A DNA stretch of 64,000 nt from NCBI GenBank assembly GCA_958295665.1, contig OY282558.1:112086838-112150837 (forward strand), read 5' to 3'. The stretch is from Tipula vernalis. Lineage: Eukaryota > Arthropoda > Insecta > Diptera > Tipulidae. Shown piece after piece: positions 11,501 to 23,090 of the stretch. The notes below the pieces were generated by a model that was not told the origin of the DNA, did not search any database, and worked only from the letters and a program-made list of their open reading frames with translations. Within the stretch, counting starts at the first letter, position 1. Each line of letters begins with the position of its first letter. The translations under genes were made by a program, and so were the position numbers.

Positions 11501-13300
11501 TTAAAAAAAATCCCTTGAAATGTTAAAATTGAAATGTTCTGAATATTGGTTAAAATATTTTGAAGTACGCGCGACCGGTTCATCAATTCCATAATTCGTA
11601 CGATAAAAAGCAATACTCAGTCTTAACTGTCGTGGACAAAAAGTTCTCTTAGGAACGTAAAATGAATATAAGTCAAGCAATACTGGGCACTTAATCTTAG
11701 CACAAATTACATCTCGAGCAAAAACTGCATGAATCATCTCTCTTCTGAATTCAAGACTGCGAATGTTCAAAACTGTACAACGACCGATACCAGATAACTA
11801 CAGCGTATTCTAAAAAAAGTCTAACAAAAGCAGTATTTAATGTCTTGAGAGTATATGGGTCAGAAAATTGACGAGCATGTCTCTTTATAAAACTAAGCAT
11901 CGAGCCGGCTCTAGCTACAATCATTTCTATATGTGAAGTCAAACTTAGGTTACCTGTAAACAAAACACCCAAATCAATAAACTGAGTAACTTTATTTATT
12001 TCCACGTTTTGTAAACTGTACGGAGCTACATTTAATATCTTAATTCGTGCAAATGACCTAGTTTTACATTTGGAGATATTGACAGCTAAACGATTTTCGG
12101 TAGTCCAATCACTAAACCGATTAACCGGTTGTAACAATATCACAATATCATTAAGAAACAGAATAAATAATGGACCTAAATGACTGCCCTGAGGAACACC
12201 AGATGAGACTGTAAACTTCTCAGAATAATTTTGACCAATACGTACTAGTTGAGACCTTTGCGACAAATAAGATGATAACCATTTTATAGGAATAAAATTA
12301 GAATTCACTTTAATCAATTTATCAATTAATAATTCGTGATTAATTTTGTCAAAGGCCTTAATAGTGCCAACTTGGGCACCTTTTCTAAACAGCATATTGC
12401 ATCATTAACAAATACCGCAAGATTGGTTGTCGTTGATCTTCCGGAAAAAAACCGTGCTGTTGGGGAACAATTAAGTTTTTAATATTAAGATAAATACAAT
12501 CCTTTACCAGTTTTTCAAAAAGTTTAGGGATAACAGATAATATAGCTATTCCTCTATAATTCTCAACTGAATTTTTTAGTCCCGATTTAAATACTGGAAT
12601 TACGTACGAGGGTTTCCAACAATGGGGAAAAATACCTTGCCTAAGCCTGTAATTAAATAAATGTGCTAAATAGCCACTTAAGGCTTCGGCGCAATTATTT
12701 AAGAGTAGTGAGGGAATACCATCAGGGCCCATAGACATTTTACTATTAATTCCAACTAAAGCCATTTTGATTTGTTCCCCCGTAAAAGAAGTAATACAGT
12801 GAATATGATTATTGACCAAGACTTGGTCACTGGGAGATGTTAAAACATTTTCGACTGAATAAACGGATTTGAAAAACATTGCAAATAATTCACAAACAGC
12901 ATTTAGATCATGAGCTTGCCTATCATTATAACTCATGGGTAAAGGATAACCAACAGATTTTCTTTTAGAGTTAATATAATGCCAGAAACACGATGGATTG
13001 GACTTGATACCAGATACAATTTCTAACAAATAATTGCCATACATAAATTGATTCAAAACCTTAAACTCATACCGAAGGTGAGAATACAATACATAATCAG
13101 CTGATGTGTTCGTCTTTTTATACAGTTTGTGTGCCTTCGTTTTACGGTTGTATAAGTTAACTATTACTTCTATAAATTTCTTAAATATGATAAGCAAACC
13201 TGGGCACCTTTTAAAAACTCTTTGCATAATTTGCCGATATGGATTGGTACCCTATCTTGCTTTTGTAATTTAAAATGTCAAGATAAACATTTTTATCAAC
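11501..13300 (-). pseudogene. Dead non-LTR retrotransposon ORF2 (Jockey/CR1-type reverse transcriptase)
   Basis: Three overlapping minus-strand frames (13227-12385, 12395-11751, 11770-11501) together follow the order of a LINE reverse transcriptase. First comes the EN-RT linker and fingers (MSMGPDGIPSLLLNNCAEAL, then NYRGIAILSVIPKLFEKLV and QQHGF). Next is palm block A (KAFDKINHELLIDKL), then SSGVPQGSHLGPLFILFLND, then the thumb (NRFSDWTTENRLAVNISKCK), then a C-terminal segment (LLDLYSFYVPKR, RTNYGID) seen in Jockey/CR1-type elements. No endonuclease and no RNase H are present. It cannot be active: the sequence around the first catalytic aspartate is missing before KAFD, the block with the [FY]ADD box is deleted between LND and NRFSDW, and about 30 residues are missing near 11760, besides several frameshifts. 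The 5' part of the element is lost. Confidence 0.9.
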
Positions 13301-13414
13301 CTTATCGGGTAACAGAATCAGATGTCTGATGCCATCGTAGGATATACACCCCCCCCCCTCGAACATTTATTTGCCCTCAAGAACCTCATCCTCATGTGAA
13401 ATTTTTGAAACACT

Positions 13415-15787
13415 GAAAGCTGCACTGAAAAAAACTATGGGTAAAATTCCCTATTTTTGACGTGTTTTTTAACCATAGTTATAGGCGTTTTTGGGACAAC
13501 AAGAAATTCTTGTTACATGTTCTATATTTTTCTAAACTATCAAATGGACGAAATTTCTGAATATATAGGAAATTAAACTATTTTCAAAAATTTAATGGAA
13601 CAGATTGTGTGGAATTTTACCTATAGACTATTGGCGATCCTCCTTAACACATTCGAGAGAAAAGCAGTACACATAGAAATAAATTACTAATAATATAAAT
13701 AAAACTCCTATAGGTTTGGCAATATCAAAAATAATTGGGCCGTAAAAGCAACAACTTTTATTGATAGAAATCCCATTTACTCTGTCAACAAGTCTATACT
13801 GATTGTCACCAGATTTAACGAAAAAGGACCAATGCACATATTTATATCCAGTTAATATTGGAGCTCAGTCTCGACAAAGAGGTAGGTTTACTATACTCTC
13901 AGGAATATTATAGGTGGTATGCCAAAACTTTTAAGTGATTTACCTATAAAAGAGTAATTGTAGGACTCACTTACCTATTTAGATAGGTGGATATTTATTT
14001 CTCAATTTTGTTAATATAAATCTGAATATAATGGCTTATACGTTCATTTTAATATTATATTATTTTATTATACACACATGAATAAAATACAAAAACAACT
14101 TTTTATAATAAATTAAAATCGTGTAACTAAAACTGTTAACATTTGTTTATTCTTTATTGCCCTCGCATCCGTTTAATCGTAAGCGTGCAAGTAATAGGCA
14201 AACAAATGGCTTCAATCAATATCATTTTCGACATTAATTGGAAAAGATAAAAAAAATATTTGAAAGAGATACAGCTGCACAAAAGTTGAGCTATCCTGAC
14301 GTATGGCGATGACTGCGTCAGAATTGCTGACTTCCGATGGTGTTGTTACGATATCTAAAATTAAAAAGAAGATTAACAAATTTTATTTGACCGGTTGAAT
14401 TTTTTGCAAACAAAATCAGTATTCGCTGAGTTTGGTTGAAACAGCTCTTACCAGTAGTACAACAGTTGTGCTCTGCAATCCGCTTTTTGATAATACTTTA
14501 ATTTAACAAATGAGAGGCCATCTTTTTCTTCTTCTGCAAAGAAATAGTAGAGCAAACAAAAAAAAAACAGAAGGGGTGAGGTTTAGTTTTACCAAAATTA
14601 GGCATTCCAACAAATTATATTCATAAGCCAAGATAACTTCATTTTTACTTCAAACATTAAATATTATGATTCAGTTTATTTGTAATAGATTCCAGTTATT
14701 TTATTCTTAATTTAAATATTGTTTTATTATATTTAAACCTACTGCAACTTGATATTTCATATTTTACAATATATTTATTAAATTTATATGTATTCACTAT
14801 TTTTAAAATTTTTGTTATTAAAAAATGTCGAACTATGAAATTACAAATCTATATGCAAAAATGTATTTTGAAAACTCAACCAAAAAAGACACAAGTGCAC
14901 CTATTCGATCGAAAATCACAATAAGGACTATGCTGCAACAAGCATTTGTTTTCAATTAGATAAAAACCTTTACAATATTCATATACCTACATTACAGGAG
15001 AAGTACCAATAGATAATGAAAAATTACTCTAACTTTAATTACTTTATAACAATAAGTTTAGTAATATTACTATTTTTATAGATTTACAATAATTCGGTTT
15101 CTTCTACCAAATAAGATGGCCGACCAATATAGATTGTTGGGGTACCCATAATGAACCACCTCACAATAAATGTTGCGTTTATGAAATTTTGCAGAGGACT
15201 CTATGGCATGACGAAATTTGCAAATATGGCGTTTGATTAAATTAGAAATACATAACTAATTTATAATTTTATTAATTAATTTACTTACCTGCGTAGAAGC
15301 ACATATAATTTGATTATAACTTTAAGCGAATTGTAGTTAAACTTCTCTCGCTTAATTTGTACTGTTTTATTTAAAATAAACAGCGCTAAACTACGTTCCA
15401 AAATAAAACACTAAATTTGATTATTTCAATAATTATTAAATGGCACTTTAAAATAGCGTTAGCGGAACTATATTTATAGGTAAAATGTCTAATAATTTAG
15501 TTGAGCTCATTAGTTGTCTAAACTTACTATATTTATTGCGATACAACCAATATCGAATAGGGTTTTTATCTAAATAATGTAATACCTATCCGAACTAAAA
15601 ATTTATTTAGAATATCCAAAATATAATGGAAAATTACCTGTAGACTATTTCGTTTTCAACAATATGATTAGAAATTATGTCTTGTAGCTTGGAAACATTT
15701 CTTTAAATTTAGGAAAATACCCTAAATCATATTTTTCTATATTTTATTTGCTTAAGACCAATACACATTTTTCTCAGTGTGCTTTTC
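13415..15787. mobile_element. Possible non-autonomous element with CACTGA-type inverted ends
   Basis: The left end reads GAAAGCTGCACTGAAAAAAA (from 13415) and the right end, read inward from 15787, is GAAAAGCACACTGAGAAAAA; aligned they agree at most positions over about 20 bp. Sequence further in is AT-rich with no recognisable transposase; the 69-codon minus frame at 13628-13837 is hydrophobic and unassigned. No clear target duplication is seen, so the ends could be chance or an older, partly deleted transposon. CACTGA-plus-A-run ends are common in insect repeats, but I do not assign a superfamily. Confidence 0.38.
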
Positions 15788-16399
15788 TTTGGTTTTTGAT
15801 GGATTCTCCAACTAAAATGCAGTGACACTTTTAACTCGTCCAACAATAGTTTTGAGCAGGAGTGTTTTTTTCTGTATTTTGTTTTGTTATAATAAATATT
15901 AATTGGCCCTTTGAGTTACCTACTCAATTCCTGCATTGATATTCCGAATTCAAATCTTGAAATAATTTTTTGACGTCTCTTTCGAAAGTTCTGATTTTTT
16001 AGGAATATTGTTTTCATATTTATTCACCACTAAGCAATACTGAAACAACAATAAACAAATGAGTCGTAAATGGTGGAGTAAAAATCATGTGCTATATGTA
16101 TAACACCCAAAAATGTTATTTTGACACGTGATTTCACAATTATTTAATTAAATGCGCCTGTTCCAAGGTTACATCCAATTTGTTTAATAACACATTTCGA
16201 TGTATTTTGCTTATTTTAAACATTTTTATTGCCATGATAATGGTTTACACCTTCAGGCATCAAAAATAACTGAAACGTGAAAATAAAATGTTGAGTTTTC
16301 CGGGAAAACCGTCGATAATAATATTATTACTACTTATTACTGCTAACATCATTTAAAGTTTAAAGGTGATTTTCTCGAAAATAAAAAGTTGGCACTCTA
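15788..16399. other. Intergenic DNA, nothing recognised
   Basis: AT-rich, no supported feature. Similarity to the LINE family begins only at about 16400. Confidence 0.45.
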
Positions 16400-16408
16400 T
16401 TGTCTGAA

Positions 16409-17232
16409 ATGGATACCCAATCCACGTCGACAACGGCTGAAATAAATAACGACCTTGAGGAATTGGAGGTCGAGGAGACATGAAAGAGGAGAACTCGCCA
16501 CAGTGGAGCCGCGAGAGCCGAAATAATAGGAATAGGTTGGATTACGACTCTACCCCGAAAGGCATAGCGGCAAAAAGAGGAAAAGTTTCCAGTTCTTCAC
16601 CGAAGGCATTGGAAGCCGCCCCAAAAGCTGCAACTGAGGGCGACAATAAGGAGAGTTGACCCGAGAACAGGGCCGACACAGCCACAACGTATAGTAATGC
16701 TACGCAGGCTATCAGGTTGAAGATTACTAACCAATGCTTTCCGGAACCAAAACTGGGCATTGCCCAGATTCTGACAATACAGGATGCCATAATGGACACA
16801 GTGGCGGTGCTGCTGTTAAATGATGTTAGCCCAAATTTCCTGGAATGTCGTACCAGAAACGGTTGGCTAACGGTTAACTGTGCCGCTGAAAACACGGCCG
16901 AGTGGCTTAGGGCCACAGTGCCCTCACTTAAGCCATGGGACGGAGCATCCTTGAAAGCAGTCGAGGAGGAGAAGTTGCCTCGCCAAAAGATCATGTTTAT
17001 ATACCTGCCACGAGGTGGTAAGGAGACAAATGCAAAAATATTGCATCGTCTGGCAATCCAGAATAAGGACCTAAGAGACGCAGATTGGAGGATTATTGCG
17101 AGGAAGGAGCGAAAAGGCGACCTCCTTCAAGTTTCTATGCCTGTTTCACACAAAACGGCGGCGGTACTAAAGAGCTCCAACTACAGAGTCAACTGGATGT
17201 TTGGCTCTGTACACTTCCGTCCTAAGAATTAG
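16409..17232 (+). pseudogene. LINE ORF1 with DUF4780-like C-terminal domain
   Basis: ATG at 16409 opens MDTQSTSTTAEI, which reaches a TGA after 24 codons. Continuing in another frame gives KRRTRHSGAARA, then a third frame gives STPKGIAAKRGK and onward to a TGA at 16657-16659. After this stop the same frame stays open to 17232. The last 170 residues (FPEPKLGIAQILTIQDAI through MFIYLPRG, DADWRIIARKERKGD and NWMFGSVHFRPKN) have the layout of the DUF4780-type domain of LINE ORF1 proteins, with the conserved short beta-strand YLPRG and the W-R-x-x-x-R-x-E segment. ORF1 proteins of this kind bind element RNA. This copy is inactive through one or two frameshifts and a nonsense codon. Confidence 0.8.
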
Positions 17233-17539
17233 GGGGCGGTGGATGCAATCAAAGGGAGAGTGGTGGGGCCACTTTGCCCGGCACGTCAAGGGCAGCTTTG
17301 GCTAAGAATGCTCACCGCGGTGGTGGGGTTACCGAGCCGGCAGAGGCCAGGAAATTTGGCACCTCCGGAACATGGAGACCGGCCAAACCGGGTTGAATAA
17401 GGAGCGGAGAAAGCCATGGGCTGACCCCTAGAGGAAGGATGGCACAACAGCAACCTTCTAGTAGCCATGCTTTCCGGAGCCAAAAAATGAGAAAATACAC
17501 ATCATGGTGATGCACACCAAACCAACAACAAGAACGAAA

Positions 17540-18440
17540 TTGAAATACCTACAGATTAATCTGCATTGATCGAAGACGGCTAAAAACAACCTTAACCGTC
17601 TTTTTATGATTAATGACTGGGATATAGCGCTCATACAGGAGCCTTGGACCAACAATTAGAATATTAAAAGTTGTACATCCAATACAGGTAAGCTAGGACC
17701 GTAATTCTCTGTCGCTCAAGGCACAATATCTTCTCTATTAACCAATTTATTTCTAGGGACATCACGGCTATTTCAATAAAAATTCCCTTGGCAAAAGAAG
17801 AAAGGAGGGTGATTAACATCGCTTCTGCTTATTTTCCCGGGGATAAAAATGACCCACATCCAGAATTGATATAGAGCTTCGTGAATTATTGAACGATTCA
17901 TCACCAACAATTCATCATTGGTTGCGACGCTAATGCACACCACGTAGTCTGGGGAAGCAGCAACACCAATTTAAGAGGTGAGCAACTTTTTGAATTCTGT
18001 CCTAGTAATAACTTAGCAGTGCACAATAAAGAGTGTGATGCGACCTTTGTAAATGCGATTAGGAGAGAAGTACTGGATCTTATCCTGTCTGACATGGGTA
18101 CCTCCAGTGCAATTCTCGGCAAGCATGTGTCCAAGCAAGCATCCCTCTCAGATCATATGTCCATCAGGTTTGATATCAATATCCGTTCGAGACAAGAGTT
18201 GATGGTAAGGATACCACAACACACCAACTGGCCAGTCTATAACGACAGACTTTTGGATAACTTATCTGGTCTACAAACCACGATAAACTCTGTCGAAGAC
18301 ATCGACAGAGTAGCAAATGACGTTACAGAGGCAATAATTAATACATACCAATCAAGCTCACCCCTGGTGCGTATTAGAGGCACAAGGGATGTTCCTTGGT
18401 GCAATCAAAACTTGGAAAACATGAGACAGGTTAGGGGCAG
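17540..18440 (+). pseudogene. LINE ORF2, endonuclease (EEP) domain remnant
   Basis: The domain starts with KYLQINLH, a stop, then SKTAKNNLNRLF and WDIALIQEPW, the N-terminal catalytic-Glu block of AP-type endonucleases in this LINE group. After a decayed stretch with stops (17650-17900) comes GCDANAHHVVWGSSNTNLRG, carrying the Asp-x-Asn and His residues, then CDATFVNAIRREVLDLILSD and SLSDHMSIRFD, which is the terminal SDH motif. In an active element this domain nicks the target DNA. Several nonsense codons and at least one frameshift make it inactive. It runs into the EN-RT linker (VPWCNQNLENMRQVRGRF) at about 18440. Confidence 0.85.
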
Positions 18441-19000
18441 ATTCACAAATACAGTAGGGGAAAGAATGCAAGAAACCCTAGAGGTAGTAAGCGATTGGTG
18501 CACAGAGGAGGGCCTTACGGTGAATCCTAACAAGGTCAACTGTACCATCTTTGCTAACCGGAGGAAAACTGTCCTCCTGCCGATAGCCCTGGGGAGGGGG
18601 GGGGTTACTCTCTAACTGTCGACGGAGGTTAAATATCTGAGTGTCGTACTTGATCAAAAATTGACATGGAATCCCCACTTAAATCATATCACAAACAAGG
18701 CGAATAAGGCCTAATTCACCTTCCAAATAATAATTGGCAAAACGTGGGGACTGAGCCCACAAATGTTGGTTTGGCTCTACCGGGCCGTCATAAGACCCAT
18801 GGTCTCTTACGCGGCGTTTATGTGCTGGCAAAAGACGGAGCAAACTGGTGTACGGAGAATACTGGACAAGATCCAGAGGTTAATCTGTGTAGGTGGAACT
18901 GGAGCAATTAGGAATTGTCCAATAGCTGCCCTTGAGAGAATACAGGGGCTCTCACTACTGCCCCTACACATTAAAAAACAGCCTGTTCAAGAGGTCTGAG
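18441..19000 (+). pseudogene. LINE ORF2, RT thumb remnant; RT core deleted
   Basis: The linker QVRGRFTNT is followed within about ten residues by ETLEVVSDWCTEEGLTVNPN, which normally sits after the catalytic palm. The fingers and palm, including the [FY]ADD box, are absent, so several hundred residues have been removed in frame. The rest continues with VKYLSVVLDQKLTWNPHLNH, then a TAG at 18711, then LYRAVIRPMVSYAAFMCWQK (thumb region). There is also a TAA at 18613-18615, next to a G run (18594-18603). Confidence 0.85.
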
Positions 19001-19079
19001 CCTAAACATTACAGCCAAAATTAAAACCATAAGGCCAGGACACAACAGTATCCTACATAAATTAAATTTTAAGGAGGAA

Positions 19080-19590
19080 TTGATCCAACTATCGGATTTG
19101 ATGGTAAGAACAATCGACTGTCGAAGGAATTTTATCATTAGTTTGCCGGATAGGACACTGGTAGAGAATATTACCTCCTCCCTACACTACCATGCTTCTG
19201 GATGGTATACGGATGGGCCAAAAACAGACGGGGGTACCGGTGCAGGGATAGCCTGGTCCGACCTACAACTATGCATACCACTGGGTAGCACCGCACAGTT
19301 TTTCAAGTAGAGACTTTTGCTATCGAGGTATGTGTGCTTCAATGTCTCAAAAAGAAATACAACAAGATCGAGATCTATATAATCTTAGACAGGCAGGCAG
19401 CTCTGCTAGCCTTAGGAGCTTCAGTGTTCATCTCAAAATTGATCTGGAGCTGCTAATGTAATTTATTAGAACTGGGTAAATCAAGCAAAGTTACACTTTT
19501 GTGGTCTCCTGGCCACTCCACCATTAAAGGAAATGAGGCAGCAGACCGATGTGCAAAAATGGGAGCTAACCAAGATTTCCTGGGTTCCAG
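19080..19590 (+). pseudogene. LINE ORF2, RNase H domain remnant
   Basis: ASGWYTDGPKTDGGTGAGIA corresponds to the first catalytic-Asp block of RNase H, where family members usually have TDGSK; here Ser is Pro. After a frameshift near 19300, VETFAIEVCVLQCLKKK carries the catalytic-Glu helix and IYIILDRQAALLAL the second Asp block, here DRQA where DSQA is usual. The last block is LLWSPGHSTIKGNEAADRCA. RNase H in LINE ORF2 removes the RNA strand during insertion. The domain is recognisable throughout but interrupted, so inactive. Confidence 0.85.
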
Positions 19591-20085
19591 TCCTAGTATT
19601 GCTTTTTTCAAAACTCACTTGGCCGATGGGATGCGGGACTTGGAGCAGAACTATACGAAATTATTCTGGGAGTCCTCCATTGGGATGAGACAGGCCAAGA
19701 AATTATTCAATTATAATATAATACGTCTGGGAGAGGCACCGAGGAGGGACCGCCAATCCCTAAGATCCCTTTCCTGATTTTTACCAGGGCACAGCCCATT
19801 TAACTGCCATCTACATAAAATAGGAAGGTCTCTTACGAATCAGTGCAGATTCTGTGACTGCGGTAAGGGGACATCGGAAAACCTACTCTTCACATGCGAT
19901 GCTATCATCCCAAAAAGATTTAGGTTCCTCAATGCGTACATAATCCAGTGATCTAACGCCGACCCACTGAATATGCATCAGGTAGCGGCGTTTATCAAGG
20001 ACATAGACCTACATTTCACGTAGGAATCTCTAGGGATGGACAGTAGGCCTCAATGGTCGCAGAGCTCTGGGCAACAAACAATGTA
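19590..20085 (+). pseudogene. LINE ORF2 C-terminal segment with zinc-knuckle-like motif
   Basis: After a stop near 19777, FLPGHSPFNCHLHKIG leads to NQCRFCDCGKGTSENLLFTC, matching the C-terminal LTGHxxLNxHLxxxG and CRFCxxxxETxEHxLxxC block of RNase H-bearing insect LINEs. Further stops follow before the final stop near 20085. This marks the 3' end of ORF2. Confidence 0.8.
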
Positions 20086-21870
20086 AATTTTTTTTTTATT
20101 TCTCCAGGAATTTAATAAATCGACTTAAACCAAAACCTTCTAGAGTATAGTTTCTTTAGACGTATAACTTTTCATAATTTCCATGGGAATCCATAGTAAA
20201 ACGATGTTATTCAGCTTCAAGTTTATTAAACAAAAATCCAAAAATCTTATAAAACGATTATATAAAAGTTTTCTACATTCTTTAACAACAATATACAAAA
20301 AGTCTATAGTGGTATTAAATAAATATTAATTGCAGAAATATTAAAATTAAATTATTTCTGACGAATTAAAATTATACTTGCTAAATTTATCTTTAGTTTT
20401 ACTAGTGTACGTCAGATGTCTAAGATGTTTACAGACAAATACGAAAAAAAATTATTTATTCACAAAACCGTCACACATTCTTAATATTTTGTGAATTTTC
20501 TCGCTTTTCCTACAATTTTGAAATTTGAAATTTTCACAGGTGGTAATTTTTGGTACGATATTACCAAATTTTTAGTGCCATCACTGCTATCTATGGACCA
20601 CATGATTTGTAGTAAGCTTTTATTTCAATTTGACCAGAATGCTGTTGTAATGAATTTTTTTTTAAATTTTGGTTTAAATAAATCAATTATTACAAGAAAA
20701 TAAAAACGATTTACTTGAACGACATTCAAATACATATGTATGTTGAAATTGAAACATTTAATAAAATATTTCAGAAATCATAATTAAGAATTGGTAACGT
20801 TTTCATTTAAAATTTTGTCTTAGGAGAAGAAATGTTTTCCCATATGTTTTATGTGTTTTAACTAAAAGCTTTTACATATTTACTTTACTAATATTTAATA
20901 TTATTTGTTGTGCACTACGAACGACTGGTTTTAGAAATAATTTCCCATTTACAGTAGTTCTGATGTGTTCTACAAAGATTAGAATGATATAAAAAGGTCG
21001 ATCACTAAGAAAAGTTCTGTTCTCGAAAGTTCCAAGATCTATTTGTGTTAAAGTTGTGGAAAATCTAAATTACAATTTGGATGAATGTAAATTAGTGCTT
21101 TTTATGGTATATGTGTATCTATCGTTGTATAAACATGCGGCAAAAACTATATTTGCAAATATTTATCTTTTTTAATTAAACCAAAATTTTCTGTCTTTAC
21201 CAAATTAATCAAATAATAATTTATGTATTGTAAAATAATCAAAAATCATGCCCAAAGCATATAAGCAAATGATTTCTTATAATTCATATATTTCTACATA
21301 CAGCACTTAATTATAAAAGTATTAGAAAATATTATTAGCAAGAAATATATTGATTTTGCCTTTATATACAACTTTAAAATATTTTATAAGAATCTATAGA
21401 AATAAACTTTTTGACTATAAATAAGAATCTCTACGTATTAATTTGCTTAGTTACAAGTCAACATACAAATAAAGAAAGTCATAATATCTTGGTAAAATAA
21501 CTTTTCACCTACAGCATTATTTATACTTAAGAAAGCATTTTCTTGCATAATATGTATAGTACATCATACCAATTGAAAAGCTTTAAATACACCTATATAA
21601 TTTATATGTAAGTACACAAGAATAAATAAAAATCTTTATGATAATTAATTAGTTACATGCAACAAAAACATTTCTTGATTGAAGGATATTTTTTGTAATA
21701 TGTAACACAACAACATATGTGCAACAAAATTACAGGAATCTGAAATTATTTAATCTGTATAGGAAAGTTAATCTAGCTTTAAATTTTGTTTGATGCATGA
21801 ATATTTCAATTTCTGACTTTACAGGTGTAGCGATGCGTCACACTGTTTTGCTTTCCATTAAATTATCTAC
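20086..21870. other. Intergenic DNA, nothing recognised
   Basis: Very AT-rich. The 70-codon plus frame at 20491-20703 is rich in Phe/Leu/Ile as expected by composition and matches nothing known to me. Confidence 0.45.
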
Positions 21871-21879
21871 ATTGTTGAG

Positions 21880-23080
21880 GTAATCTTATCACATTGTGCA
21901 AGCAGATCCCCTTCTTGTAGAAATTTTGATTTGCTCTTTCGATATAAAATGATGAGGTATTAACTTGGTTAAATTATGAATAAATTTTTTCTATAAACTT
22001 TGTCATTTGGTCTTCTAATGTAACCAAACTGCATCTTTTGAACGGTAATCCATTGTTTTTACTTAATTTTTGACACATCACTTGTATTGAAGTATTACGC
22101 AACAATTCTTCAAGTTCTTCCAAATTTTAGAGCACACTTTACACTTTTTAAAGTAATATTCTTGTATTTGTTCATCACCACACATAACGAATGAAATTAA
22201 ATCTTTGTAATCTACAAAACGGGAATTATCTATTGTCTCGGAAGATGAATTGATTTTATAGTGCGTTTGATCATCAGCTTCATGTTTTGGTACATAAGAC
22301 AAACACAAATATTATGTTGACTGCTAGAACCCAATTTTATACAGTGGTTTGGACGTAGTTGTGTGAACTTATATAAATCCTATTTTAACTCAAGAGTGAC
22401 GAGATTTAAACTCGATGAAACCCTCATTTAGAGAACATAGTAATACCCTCTTCTGAGTATTCTGAAGAACATCTTGCCTCCCCGGCATCATTCCACTTAT
22501 TTTCATCGTCCTCAAAAAAAGATCCTACTAAGCTTCGTGCAGTATCTGATATCTTATTTTTTATGGATACTGCTTTTAGTTATTAAAGAGAACGTACAAT
22601 TATGTCTTTGAAGATCCTTGTAGTGAACAATTAAATAATGGGTAGCACCTTCTATAAAATATAATAATTATAATATAAAATATAATAAAATAAAATATAA
22701 TTCTTCAATTTCGTGATGTTTCATCTGCTTTTAATTTCTTCTTGCCTTCATAATCTCTTCATAATATACAAAATATTCTTTTCCTTTTCGGAGCACGTTG
22801 GTTCCTCGTCCCAATTTAATTGCTTATAAATCGCTGTCGAAATTTCACTTGATTTAAGATATCCGGCCTTCTCACATAATTTTCGTTTTATTGGTGAGAA
22901 CTGCTCCATCATATGAGGTTGCACATGTTGGTTGATACTTTTAATTAATTCAAGCCGTTCTATTTTCCTTAATTCTGAATCTACTAAATTAAAATCTGCT
23001 GAGCTGCTTCCAGCAATCGGATATTCGATCGTTTCTTCGCTTTTTATCTGCAGTGTTTGTTGAATCCAATTTTATTTTTC
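21880..23080 (-). pseudogene. Frameshifted coding remnant, possibly transposon-derived
   Basis: Four minus-strand pieces in order look coding and are too rich in Glu, Lys, Asp and Ser for chance AT-rich sequence. Piece 1 (about 23070-22750) has about 107 codons open after a stop, with SADFNLVDSELRKIERLELI and MMEQFSPIKRKLCEKAGYLK; near its end a frame change gives VLRKGKEYFVYYEEIMKARR. Piece 2 (about 22575-22425) is acidic: SLVGSFFEDDENKWNDAGEA. Piece 3 (22308-22078) has MCLSYVPKHEADDQ, then YKDLISFVMCGDEQIQEYYF and CKVCSKIW. Piece 4 (about 22125-21900), in shifted frames, has LEELEELLRNTSIQV and LTKLIPHHFISKEQIKI. The combination YKDLI, Cys-spaced CKVC, LEELL and the H-x-FI-x-K-x-Q motif reminds me of a large uncharacterised transposon-associated protein family in invertebrates; that is from memory and tentative. 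It ends where the satellite starts. Confidence 0.5.
22640..22705. repeat. Low-complexity (TATAA)-type run
   Basis: Irregular AATATAAAATA-like repeats between two pieces of the coding remnant. Confidence 0.6.
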
Positions 23081-23090
23081 CCATGATGAT

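Larger units (their letters stand above)
16400..20085 (+). mobile_element. Defective RNase H-bearing LINE (LOA/I-like), whole copy
   Basis: The order ORF1, endonuclease fragment, RT thumb, RNase H, C-terminal zinc-knuckle-like segment is that of insect non-LTR retrotransposons of the RNase H-bearing LOA/I/R1 side. The base composition is GC-richer than the surroundings. The 5' leader is missing. The ORF1 start is frameshifted, both ORFs contain nonsense codons, and the fingers and palm of the reverse transcriptase are deleted. The 3' end is near a T-rich run after the ORF2 stop at about 20085, with no poly(A) tail or clear target duplication seen. The ORF1 start is homologous to the minus-strand remnant at 845-1486. 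Confidence 0.88.

Noticed and set aside
13628..13837. 69-codon minus frame with a hydrophobic stretch
   Set aside because: Composition explains the hydrophobicity; no motif, start context or neighbour supports a gene.
16542..16994. 150-codon minus-strand frame inside the plus-strand LINE ORF1
   Set aside because: Antisense shadow of the ORF1 domain; the plus strand shows the family motifs.
17286..17655. Minus-strand frames between LINE ORF1 and ORF2
   Set aside because: The plus strand carries the ORF2 start motifs (LQINLH, ALIQEPW); the minus frames are shadows.
20491..20703. 70-codon plus frame
   Set aside because: Phe/Leu-rich as expected from T-rich DNA; no similarity recognised.
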